From: Pseudomonadota bacterium | Lineage (GTDB): Bacteria; Pseudomonadota; Alphaproteobacteria; Thalassobaculales; Thalassobaculaceae | NCBI GenBank assembly: GCA_027623845.1 | Contig: JAQBUJ010000040.1 | Location: 1 to 11,926, forward strand | DNA length: 11,926 bases | Reading direction: 5' to 3' | Shown: in pieces, positions 1 through 6,263 of the stretch | How positions within the stretch are numbered: the stretch's first letter is position 1 | Layout: every line of letters starts with the position of its first letter | Translations under genes and position numbers: made by a program | Notes under the pieces: model-generated | Told to the model about the DNA's origin: nothing | The model's input: the letters and a program-made list of their open reading frames with translations, nothing else | The model's database searches: none

Positions 1-1229
1 TCGGATGACGTCGCGCTGATCTGTTGAATAGCGGTTGTGACACTTGTCGCAGCGCTGGTCTCAAGGCCGGCGCGCCGGCCTGCGCTGGCTGCTTCCTCAG
101 CGCTGATCGTGTTCGGCTCGCCGGGAATGGCGACAGTGCGCACCTGACCGACAAGGCCCGGAAATTGATTGAGATAATGTTCCGGGTTTCGGGAATTCAG
201 GGTGCCGAATACCAGATGGATGGTTCGGTCCGGTTCGGCGCTGCGCCAGTCGCGCAAGGTCGCGGCGATAACCCGGGCGGCGTCTTCGTTGTGGCCCCCA
301 TCGACCCAGATTTCCGCGTTCGATGGCAACGCCTCAACCATTGGGCCCTGGGTTAGCTTTTGCAGACGGGCCGGCCACCGGACGTTGGTAAGGCCGTCTG
401 CCAGAGCCGTCGCCGCGACCGGGAAAGCCGTCTGCAGCGTCTCCACCGCCGCCAGGACGATCCCTGCATTGTCGATTTGATGGGCCCCCAACAGCGCCGG
501 GCGTGGCAGGTGGCGGGTCATGCTGGCGGCTTGGAAAACCAAGCCGTCGTCGCTCGCCTCGACCGTCCAGTCGCGTCCCTGCACCGCGACCGGGGCGCCG
601 ATCTCCGCCGCCCGATCCAGGATCACGCCAAGCGCGGCGTCGGACTGCCGGCCAATGATCGCGGGAACGCCGGGCTTTAGGATGCCGGCCTTCTCGAAGG
701 CGATCGCCGCGACGGTGTCACCGAGAAAGTGTTGGTGATCCAGCGATACCGGCGTGATGATCGATAGCGCGGGATGGTCGATCACATTGGTTGCGTCGAA
801 CCGACCGCCAAGCCCAACCTCCAGGAGCAACAGGGCCGCCGGTGTCCGGGCGAAGGCGAGCATGCCGGCGGCGGTGGTGATCTCGAACAGGGTAATGCCC
901 AGGCCGGCATTGCTGCGCTCGCATTCCTCCAGGATGTCGGAAAGCGGCGCGTCCTCGATTTGCTTGCCGGCCAGGACGAAGCGTTCGTTGAAGCGGACCA
1001 GATGGGGCGAGGTATAGGCGTGCACCCGGCGTCCGGCGGCTTCATGAATGGCCCGCAGCATCGCCACGGTCGAGCCCTTGCCATTGGTGCCGGCGACGTG
1101 AATCACCGGAGGCAGGCTTTGCTGTGGGTTGCCAAGAGCGGTGAGCAATCGCTGCAACCGACCAAGCGACAGGTCCATTGCCTTTGGGTGCAGCTTGGAC
1201 AATCGCTCAAGGATGGGGTCGGGAACCAT
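1..1229 (-). CDS. folC: Bifunctional folylpolyglutamate synthase / dihydrofolate synthase, 3' end cut by window edge
   Basis: Cytosolic Mur-ligase-type enzyme that adds glutamate to dihydropteroate and to folates using ATP. Translation gives 409 codons with no stop before the edge, so probably only the last 20-30 residues are missing. The ATP-binding P-loop GTNGKGST is at residues 47-54. YTSPHLVRFNER follows at about 74-85, LLEVGLGGRFDATN at about 135-148 (Glu137 is the likely Mg/ATP ligand), and the C-terminal-domain motif WVDGGHN at about 308-314. AIPGEPNTISAEE near the end is typical of alphaproteobacterial FolC. The ATG at 1229 is the first start after the in-frame accD stop. Its Shine-Dalgarno is weak, and the 36-nt gap to accD suggests co-transcription and perhaps coupled translation. 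The family assignment is secure. Confidence 0.96.
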   Translation of the reverse strand, partial: MVPDPILERLSKLHPKAMDLSLGRLQRLLTALGNPQQSLPPVIHVAGTNGKGSTVAMLRAIHEAAGRRVHAYTSPHLVRFNERFVLAGKQIEDAPLSDILEECERSNAGLGITLFEITTAAGMLAFARTPAALLLLEVGLGGRFDATNVIDHPALSIITPVSLDHQHFLGDTVAAIAFEKAGILKPGVPAIIGRQSDAALGVILDRAAEIGAPVAVQGRDWTVEASDDGLVFQAASMTRHLPRPALLGAHQIDNAGIVLAAVETLQTAFPVAATALADGLTNVRWPARLQKLTQGPMVEALPSNAEIWVDGGHNEDAARVIAATLRDWRSAEPDRTIHLVFGTLNSRNPEHYLNQFPGLVGQVRTVAIPGEPNTISAEEAASAGRRAGLETSAATSVTTAIQQISATSS

Positions 1230-1265
1230 GCCTGAATACCGCGAACCGGCCGGCGGCGCGGCGCG

Positions 1266-2219
1266 TCAGCTTTTCGAGGGCTGATCGGCCCCGGCGTCCG
1301 ACGGGCTCGTGTCGGCGGCGGGAATCTCCAGCGCCGGCTGCGCCATGGTCACCACCTCGGCCGTCGGTCGCGGCTTGTTGATCAACCCCAAAAGCCGAAT
1401 CAAGGTCGCCCGCAGATCGTGGCGGCGCACGACCATGTCGACCATGCCATGCTCCAGCAAATACTCGGCACGCTGAAAGCCCTCGGGCAATTTCTCACGG
1501 ATGGTTTCCTCGATCACCCGCTTGCCGGCGAAGCCGATAATCGCGCCGGGTTCCGCCAGATGGATATCGCCGAGCATGGCGAAAGACGCGGTGACCCCGC
1601 CGGTCGTCGGATTGGTCAACACGACGAAATAAGGCAGGCCAGCTTCCTTGACGATCTGCGTCGCGATCACCGTGCGCGGCATCTGCATCAGCGAGAGAAT
1701 GCCCTCTTGCATACGGGCCCCGCCGGAGGATGGAAACACGATCAGCGTCGCCTTCTGCGCGACCGCCAGCTCCGCCGCGCGCAACAGGGCGTCACCCACC
1801 GCCACGCCCATCGATCCGCCCATGAAGGCGAAGGAGAAAACTGCGGCGACTGCCGGCATGCCGCCGAGATCGCCATGGGCGATCATGATGGCGTCATCGG
1901 CGCCGGTCTTGGCCTGGGCTTCCTTAAGGCGGTCGGAATAGCGTTTGCGGTCCCGAAATTTGAGCGGATCGACCGCCGTGTGCTTCGGCAGTTCGATCTT
2001 GGTGCATTGCCCGTCGTCGAACAGCATCGCCAGTCTGGCGTCCGGGTCCATGCCCATATGGTGGTCGCAATGTGGGCAGACCTGAAAGTTCTCCTCCAGT
2101 TGACGATGGAAAACCATCTCGTCGCAGTTCGCGCACTTGGTCCAGAAATTGTCCGGCACCTCACGCGGCTGCACCAGGGCCTTAATCTTTGGCAGGACGG
2201 AATTGGTTATCCAGTTCAT
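1266..2219 (-). CDS. accD: Acetyl-CoA carboxylase carboxyltransferase subunit beta
   Basis: Beta subunit of the carboxyltransferase that, paired with AccA, moves the carboxyl group from biotin to acetyl-CoA to make malonyl-CoA. The 317-residue product has the N-terminal four-cysteine zinc ribbon typical of AccD (C29, C32, C48, C51) and then a crotonase-like carboxyltransferase fold. GGARMQEG, NPTTGGVTASFAMLGD and GFAGKRVIEETI match conserved blocks of the family. The C-terminal ~30 residues are a Pro/Ala/Asp/Ser-rich tail that looks disordered and makes it slightly longer than E. coli AccD. I chose the ATG at 2219 because a strong GGAAGGA lies 8 nt upstream and MNWITNSVLPKI fits the family N-terminus. 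An in-frame GTG at 2264 overlaps trpA and lacks these supports. It sits between trpA (37-nt gap) and folC (36-nt gap). Confidence 0.97.
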   Translation of the reverse strand: MNWITNSVLPKIKALVQPREVPDNFWTKCANCDEMVFHRQLEENFQVCPHCDHHMGMDPDARLAMLFDDGQCTKIELPKHTAVDPLKFRDRKRYSDRLKEAQAKTGADDAIMIAHGDLGGMPAVAAVFSFAFMGGSMGVAVGDALLRAAELAVAQKATLIVFPSSGGARMQEGILSLMQMPRTVIATQIVKEAGLPYFVVLTNPTTGGVTASFAMLGDIHLAEPGAIIGFAGKRVIEETIREKLPEGFQRAEYLLEHGMVDMVVRRHDLRATLIRLLGLINKPRPTAEVVTMAQPALEIPAADTSPSDAGADQPSKS

Positions 2220-2227
2220 CGTCTTGA

Positions 2228-2234
2228 TCCTTCC
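2228..2234 (-). promoter_or_regulatory. Ribosome binding site deciding the accD start
   Basis: On the minus strand GGAAGGA ends 8 nt before the ATG at 2219. It lies in the 37-nt gap after the trpA stop and supports the ATG over the upstream in-frame GTG at 2264. Confidence 0.7.
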
Positions 2235-2256
2235 GCCTTGGACGCGTCTCGATTGA

Positions 2257-3096
2257 TCATGCACGCGCGTTCAGCACGCCGGCGGCCAGATCCTCGACCA
2301 GCGCGACCACCGCTGCGACGGTTCCAGCGCTGCCCTGTCCCTCGGCGTCGAGATTGGCTGCGATGGTGTTGACGACCGCCGATCCGACAATCGCCGCGTC
2401 GGCGACCCGGGCGACCGCAGCGGCCTGTTCGCGGGAGCTGATACCGAACCCGACGGCGATCGGCAGCGTGGTATGTTTTTTCAACCGGGCCACCGCCGTT
2501 CGCACCATATCGGTCGGCACCGCCGTCGTGCCAGTGACCCCGGTGATCGATACATAGTAGATAAAGCCCGAGGTGTTGCTGAGCACGGTGGGAATCCGCG
2601 CGTCGTTGGTGGTTGGCGTGGCGAGGCGGATGAACGGCAAGCCGGCCTCGACCGCCGGCAGGCAAAGCTCGGCATCCTCCTCCGGCGGCAGGTCGACGAT
2701 GATCAACCCGTCGGCGCCGGCCTCGATCGCATCGGCGAGGAAGCGCTGAACCCCATGGGTGTAGATCGGGTTGTAATACCCCATAAGCACGATCGGGGTC
2801 GTCTGGTCATCGACTCGAAATGCTCGAACCATTTCGATCGTGTGGGCCAGCGATGCGCCGGCCTTGAGCGCCCGCTGGCTGGACGCCTGAACCGCCGGGC
2901 CATCGGCCATCGGGTCGGAGAACGGCATACCGAATTCGATCATGTCGGCGCCGGCGCCCGGCATGGCCTTTAGGATCGCCAATGACGTGTCAGGGTCGGG
3001 ATCGCCGGCAGTGATGAAAATGCCGAGCCCAGCCCGGTTCTCCTCGGCGAGGCGCCCGAACAGCGCCGCCAGCCGGTTCGCGTCATATCCGCTCAC
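2257..3096 (-). CDS. trpA: Tryptophan synthase alpha chain
   Basis: Splits indole-3-glycerol phosphate into indole and glyceraldehyde 3-phosphate, and channels the indole to TrpB in the alpha2beta2 complex. The 279-residue TIM barrel has the signature IEFGMPFSDPMADGP. Glu54 and Asp65 in it match the catalytic pair E49/D60 of the enteric enzyme, with the same 11-residue spacing. Other family segments are LMGYYNPIYTHG, LIIVDLPPEE and the phosphate-binding VGFGIS and AAIVGSAVV. The start is GTG at 3096. It overlaps the trpB stop as GTGA, which points to translational coupling and equal subunit output. The open frame continues upstream inside trpB, but those residues do not look like TrpA. It ends 37 nt before accD. 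Confidence 0.97.
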   Translation of the reverse strand: MSGYDANRLAALFGRLAEENRAGLGIFITAGDPDPDTSLAILKAMPGAGADMIEFGMPFSDPMADGPAVQASSQRALKAGASLAHTIEMVRAFRVDDQTTPIVLMGYYNPIYTHGVQRFLADAIEAGADGLIIVDLPPEEDAELCLPAVEAGLPFIRLATPTTNDARIPTVLSNTSGFIYYVSITGVTGTTAVPTDMVRTAVARLKKHTTLPIAVGFGISSREQAAAVARVADAAIVGSAVVNTIAANLDAEGQGSAGTVAAVVALVEDLAAGVLNARA

Positions 3097-4319
3097 AGCA
3101 AACCCATCTTTTCCAGCCGCGGCAGTACCGCTTCCAAGTCCTTGTCGCCGCGACCACAGAGGTTCATCACCATCAGATGGTCCTTCGGCAAATCCCCGAT
3201 GATTGTCGATACGAAGGCCAAGGCGTGGCTTGGCTCCAGCGCTGGTATGATGCCCTCCTTGCGAGAACACAGCGTGAAAGCCTCCAACGCCTGGGTGTCG
3301 GTGGCGCTCACGTAGTTCACCCGCCCGCTCTCGAACAGCCAGGAATGTTCCGGCCCGATCCCCGGATAGTCCAGACCGGCGGAGATTGAATGCGCCTCGG
3401 TGATCTGGCCGTCGTCATCCTGCAGAAGATAGGTCCGGTTGCCGTGCAGCACGCCAGGCCGTCCACCGGTCAGCGAGGCCGCGTGGGCGCCACTATCGAG
3501 CCCGTGTCCGGCTGCCTCGACCCCGTAGATCTTGACGCCACTGTCGTCGAGAAAGGGGTGGAACAGACCCATGGCGTTTGAGCCACCGCCGATACAGGCA
3601 ACCAAACTGTCCGGCAATCGGCCTTCCGCCTCGTGTAACTGCTCGCGGGTTTCCTCGCCGATGACACATTGGAAATCCCGGACCATTTGCGGATAGGGAT
3701 GCGGCCCGGCGACGGTGCCGATGATGTAAAAATGCGTCTCGGCCTTGGACACCCAATAGCGCAAGGCCTCGTTCATCGCATCCTTCAGGGTCGAGGAACC
3801 CGAGGTCACCGGATGCACCTTGGCGCCAAGCAAGCGCATGCGGTCGACATTGGGTTTCTGCCGGGCCACATCCTCGGCCCCCATGAAAACCTCGCATTCC
3901 ATGTCGAACAGGGCGCAAGCCGTCGCCGTGGCGACGCCGTGCTGTCCGGCGCCGGTTTCGGCGATGATTTTGGTCTTACCCATGCGCCGGGCCAACAGCG
4001 CCTGACCCATGACGTTGTTGATTTTATGGGCGCCGGTATGGTTCAGCTCGTCGCGCTTGAAATAGAGCTTTGCGCCGCCGAAATGCGCCGTCAGTCGGCT
4101 GGCGAAATAGAGCGGGCTCGGCCGGCCTATATAGTGTTTGTGATACCAACGCAGCTCGGTCCAGAAATCCGGATCGGCCTTGGCGGCGCTCCAGGATTTC
4201 TCGACATCGAGGATCAGCGGCATCAAAGTTTCGGCGACATAGCGACCGCCGAAAATTCCGAAATGTCCGTTCTCGTCGGGGCCCGCGCGAAGCGTGTTCA
4301 GGGCAGCTGTCGTGGCCAT
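3093..4319 (-). CDS. trpB: Tryptophan synthase beta chain
   Basis: PLP enzyme that condenses indole with L-serine to form tryptophan. The 408-residue length is normal for TrpB1. ELNHTGAHKINN contains Lys99, the expected PLP Schiff-base lysine. ETGAGQHG follows, with catalytic Glu121 at the same 22-residue spacing as K87/E109 in the enteric enzyme. GGGSNA binds the PLP phosphate and LCGRGDKD is the conserved C-terminal block. FGGRYVAETLMP near the start is also diagnostic. AGGAG lies 5 nt upstream of the ATG at 4319. The gene follows trpF after 82 nt, the widest gap in the operon, and overlaps trpA by 4 nt. Confidence 0.98.
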   Translation of the reverse strand: MATTAALNTLRAGPDENGHFGIFGGRYVAETLMPLILDVEKSWSAAKADPDFWTELRWYHKHYIGRPSPLYFASRLTAHFGGAKLYFKRDELNHTGAHKINNVMGQALLARRMGKTKIIAETGAGQHGVATATACALFDMECEVFMGAEDVARQKPNVDRMRLLGAKVHPVTSGSSTLKDAMNEALRYWVSKAETHFYIIGTVAGPHPYPQMVRDFQCVIGEETREQLHEAEGRLPDSLVACIGGGSNAMGLFHPFLDDSGVKIYGVEAAGHGLDSGAHAASLTGGRPGVLHGNRTYLLQDDDGQITEAHSISAGLDYPGIGPEHSWLFESGRVNYVSATDTQALEAFTLCSRKEGIIPALEPSHALAFVSTIIGDLPKDHLMVMNLCGRGDKDLEAVLPRLEKMGLL

Positions 4320-4401
4320 CTCGGCTCCTGGCTGAAAGTCTCGGTCGATTGATCGGCATAATGCTGGCGCACTCGCCCCGACGCAAGCATCGAGCGCGGC
4401 T

Positions 4402-5085
4402 TCAAGCGCAATTTAACCCGTGCACGGCGTCAAGGAACGCGCCAATTTTTTCCAGATTTTTCACGCCGGGTCGATCCTCTACGCCCGAGGAAATGTCGAG
4501 CGCCCGCGCCCCGCTGATCTCCAGCGCCTCGGCGACGTTATCCAAGTCGAGGCCGCCAGACAGAAACCATGGCGTCGTCCCTTTGAAATTCGACAGTAGC
4601 GTCCAGTCGAAGGCCAGGCCGTTTCCGCCCGGCAACATGCCGGCGGCGTCCTTCGGTGGCTTGGCGTCGAACAGCAGGATATCGGCGACGCCGTCATAAG
4701 CCAGGGCGGCGTCGATATCCTCGGCGCTTGAAACGCGCACCGCCTTCATCGCTGGCAAGCCAAAACGTTGCTTCACTTCAGCGACCCGCTCCGGCGACTC
4801 GTGGCCGTGCAGTTGCAGGATATGCGGGGATAGCGCCTTGATGACGGCTTGAATTTCCGCGTCGCTCGGGTCGACGAAAACCGCCACCCGAAGGACCGTC
4901 TTCGGCGCCGCAGCGGCGATCGTTCCGGCGGTCTCGGGCGAGACTGCCCGGGGCGAGGGAGGATAGAAGATGAAGCCGATATGCGTGGCCCCGCCGGCGC
5001 ATGCCGCCGCGACGGCCTCGGCTGTGTTCAGGCCGCAAACTTTGACATCAATCGTGGCCGCCTTCTGTCCGGCGATCTGTCCCAT
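4402..5085 (-). CDS. trpF: Phosphoribosylanthranilate isomerase
   Basis: Catalyses the Amadori rearrangement of N-(5-phosphoribosyl)anthranilate, an intermediate step of tryptophan synthesis. The 227-residue protein has the N-terminal KVCGLN with the general-base cysteine at residue 17, GFIFYPPSPRAVSP, LQLHGHE at about 91-97, and LLFDAK with the likely general acid Asp140. FLSGGLD and ALDISSGVEDRPGVKN form the phosphate-binding end of the barrel. The ATG at 5085 gives a ten-residue lead before the first strand. Only a weak GGAA precedes it, so the start is slightly uncertain. It lies 28 nt after the LapA-domain gene. No trpC, trpD or trpE is present, in line with split trp genes in alphaproteobacteria. 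Confidence 0.96.
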   Translation of the reverse strand: MGQIAGQKAATIDVKVCGLNTAEAVAAACAGGATHIGFIFYPPSPRAVSPETAGTIAAAAPKTVLRVAVFVDPSDAEIQAVIKALSPHILQLHGHESPERVAEVKQRFGLPAMKAVRVSSAEDIDAALAYDGVADILLFDAKPPKDAAGMLPGGNGLAFDWTLLSNFKGTTPWFLSGGLDLDNVAEALEISGARALDISSGVEDRPGVKNLEKIGAFLDAVHGLNCA

Positions 5086-5113
5086 GGCGCAGGTTTCCGT
5101 TTCGAGCGGTGCG

Positions 5114-5461
5114 TTATTCGGCGGCGATCTTGGCGGGAGCCGCCTTCGCGCGCGCCTCCTCGGTTTCTCTTTGCGCGTCTGACAGCTTGATCTCCAAGCT
5201 GCGGATATCGCGTTCCGCCATACGGGCGCGATGCCGGCTCTCAGCGCCGCCCAACCAGGCGATCACGCCGCCGATCAGGAACCCGACGACCATGGTGACC
5301 AGACCAATGACATAGAGCGGCAAATCCAAGGTGCCGGGCAGCGGCCAGAACTGCACCTCGACGATGTTCCGGTTCGACACTGCGAACAGCACCACGGCGA
5401 TCGTGATCGGCAGCGTTACGATGGACGTGGCCAGTTTGGCGATCGATGATCCGCGGGCCAT
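5114..5461 (-). CDS. LapA-domain (DUF1049) inner-membrane protein
   Basis: A 115-residue protein with two predicted membrane helices, at about 10-29 and 49-70, joined by a short loop with the family pattern NRNIVEVQFWPLPG. A charged, probably coiled-coil cytosolic tail (about 74-108) follows. This layout matches the lipopolysaccharide assembly protein A domain; E. coli LapA (YciS) works with LapB in controlling LPS synthesis through LpxC. No LapB-type partner is visible here, so a role in LPS control is only inferred from the family. In related bacteria such a gene often sits just upstream of trpF, as it does here. It is the first gene of the operon. The ribosome binding site is weak (GAAAG about 8 nt before the ATG). 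Confidence 0.85.
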   Translation of the reverse strand: MARGSSIAKLATSIVTLPITIAVVLFAVSNRNIVEVQFWPLPGTLDLPLYVIGLVTMVVGFLIGGVIAWLGGAESRHRARMAERDIRSLEIKLSDAQRETEEARAKAAPAKIAAE

Positions 5462-5496
5462 GTCGTCACTTTCAAAATTCCGGAGCAGAAGCGTTG

Positions 5497-5523
5497 ATTT
5501 TACACCCGTGCTTCGGTGTTGAA
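5497..5523 (-). promoter_or_regulatory. Candidate promoter for the lapA-trpFBA-accD-folC operon
   Basis: In the 75-nt gap between the PaiB-like gene and the LapA-domain gene, the minus strand has TAAAAT (5502-5497; 5 of 6 matches to a -10 box). A poor -35-like TTCAAC lies at 5523-5518, with a short 15-nt spacer. The arms ACACC and GGTGT of a small inverted repeat (5502-5519) fill the spacer and could form an operator. No T-run follows the repeat, so it is not a terminator. This is pattern matching only. Confidence 0.3.
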
Positions 5524-5536
5524 CAGCCGCATCCGC

Positions 5537-6163
5537 TCAGCGGTTATAGGTTTCGATCAACCCGGCAACGGCTCTGGCGTCCGGCGTCCCAAGGCCTTGC
5601 AACGCCTCGACAACACCGGCGCGATCATCGGCGCCGCGGTTCTGCGACATCTTCGCCTTGCCATCAATGGCGGTTATCGAGATATCGAGACCGACGATGG
5701 CCCGGTGCATTTGCTCGTAGGTTTCCGCTGGGACGGCGTCGACGGACCATGCGGTCTTGTTAGTGATCCGCGATTCTTCCGCCACGGTGAGGTCGGCCAG
5801 CAAGGTGTCGAGTTCATCATCGGTCATTTGGCGCGCCTGACCATGCACATAGGCGGCGGTATAGTTCCAGGTCGGCACCAAATCCGGGTTCGCGTACCAA
5901 TCCGGAGAGATATAGGCGTGCGGCCCGGAGAACACGGCAAGCAGCTTGGCAGCCTCGATCTCGCGCCAAATGGGGTTGGCCTTGGCGACATGGCAGCGCA
6001 AATGACCGAATGTCCCGCGATCACGATCGAGCAGAAACGGTAGATGCGAGACCTGCAGGCCCTCTGCCCCCGCCACGGTCAACATACCGAAATTATTGTC
6101 GGTGATCAGGTCCTGTCGGGCGCTGAGCTCCTCGACGTGAAACGCGCGTGGCACATAGGTCAT
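5537..6163 (-). CDS. PaiB-family FMN-binding protein (annotated family: negative transcriptional regulator)
   Basis: A 208-residue protein of the PaiB family, which has the split-barrel flavin-binding fold of pyridoxamine-phosphate oxidases. Bacillus PaiB was described as a negative regulator of sporulation and protease genes; biochemical function elsewhere is unclear. Family blocks visible are MTYVPRAF at the start, SHLPFLLDRD at about 39-48, GHLRCHVAKANPIW, AVFSGPHAYISPDWY and VPTWNYTAAYVHG. No separate DNA-binding helix-turn-helix is obvious. The ATG at 6163 is preceded by TTGGAGGA with 7-nt spacing. A TTG at 6178 would also open the frame, but it is itself part of that Shine-Dalgarno. The gene diverges from the MocR-type regulator, its most likely controller. 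It is on the same strand as the trp operon but ends 75 nt before it. Confidence 0.9.
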   Translation of the reverse strand: MTYVPRAFHVEELSARQDLITDNNFGMLTVAGAEGLQVSHLPFLLDRDRGTFGHLRCHVAKANPIWREIEAAKLLAVFSGPHAYISPDWYANPDLVPTWNYTAAYVHGQARQMTDDELDTLLADLTVAEESRITNKTAWSVDAVPAETYEQMHRAIVGLDISITAIDGKAKMSQNRGADDRAGVVEALQGLGTPDARAVAGLIETYNR

Positions 6164-6170
6164 GGCTGGG

Positions 6171-6178
6171 TCCTCCAA
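6171..6178 (-). promoter_or_regulatory. Strong ribosome binding site of the PaiB-like gene
   Basis: Minus-strand TTGGAGGA ends 7 nt before the ATG at 6163. It fixes that start and rules out the TTG at 6178, which lies inside the site. Confidence 0.75.
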
Positions 6179-6181
6179 GAT

Positions 6182-6197
6182 CGCCCCTTTTCGGGCG
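6182..6197. other. GC-rich inverted repeat in the leader of the PaiB-like gene
   Basis: CGCCC (6182-6186) and GGGCG (6193-6197) pair perfectly around a 6-nt loop. In the PaiB-like transcript the hairpin would sit 3 nt before the Shine-Dalgarno. On the other side it abuts the candidate -35 box of the regulator gene. It lacks a T-run, so it is not an intrinsic terminator. It could be an operator, a leader hairpin or chance. Confidence 0.35.
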
Positions 6198-6199
6198 GC

Positions 6200-6228
6200 T
6201 TGTGCTACGCCTATCCTGGTCTTATGAG
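6200..6228 (+). promoter_or_regulatory. Candidate promoter of the MocR-type regulator
   Basis: TTGTGC (6200-6205) and TATGAG (6223-6228) are separated by 17 nt, the ideal spacing. Each is a partial match to the -35 and -10 consensus. It would give a leader of about 30 nt before the TTG at 6264. The stretch is AT-richer than its surroundings, as expected for a promoter. Confidence 0.4.
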
Positions 6229-6236
6229 AAGATCCA
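6216..6236 (+). promoter_or_regulatory. Candidate operator for the MocR-type regulator
   Basis: CTGGTCTTA (6216-6224) resembles the CTGGAC(C/T)TAA-type half-sites known for MocR-family regulators such as TauR. A partly inverted partner, AAGATCCA (6229-6236), follows after 5 nt. The element lies between and over the candidate -35 and -10 boxes of the regulator gene, where self-repression would act. It is also upstream of the divergent PaiB-like gene. The match rests on my memory of the motif family, not on a motif scan. Confidence 0.4.
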
Positions 6237-6253
6237 ATTTTTTATGATTCCTT

Positions 6254-6257
6254 GGAG
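6254..6257 (+). promoter_or_regulatory. Ribosome binding site supporting the TTG start of the regulator
   Basis: GGAG followed by a 6-nt spacer leads to the TTG at 6264. No in-frame ATG or GTG is nearby. The alternative TTG at 6252 has no Shine-Dalgarno upstream. Confidence 0.5.
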
Positions 6258-6263
6258 CCAATT

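Noticed and set aside
24..680. Several overlapping plus-strand frames at the left edge
   Set aside because: The minus strand here is an uninterrupted FolC C-terminal half with conserved motifs; these frames are its shadows.
1419..2372. Plus-strand open frame of 317 codons opposite accD and the trpA end
   Set aside because: It is antisense to a secure AccD with zinc ribbon and carboxyltransferase motifs, and its composition is typical of a shadow frame.
3097..3270. N-terminal extension of trpA into trpB
   Set aside because: The frame is open but is only an out-of-frame reading of trpB; TrpA homology begins at GTG 3096.
3669..4352. Plus-strand open frame of 227 codons opposite trpB
   Set aside because: It is antisense to conserved TrpB including the PLP lysine region, with no domain of its own.
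4346..4355. CGAT-TG-ATCG inverted repeat in the trpF-trpB gap
   Set aside because: Four-base arms are too short to mean anything, and no T-run or wider stem supports a terminator or operator.
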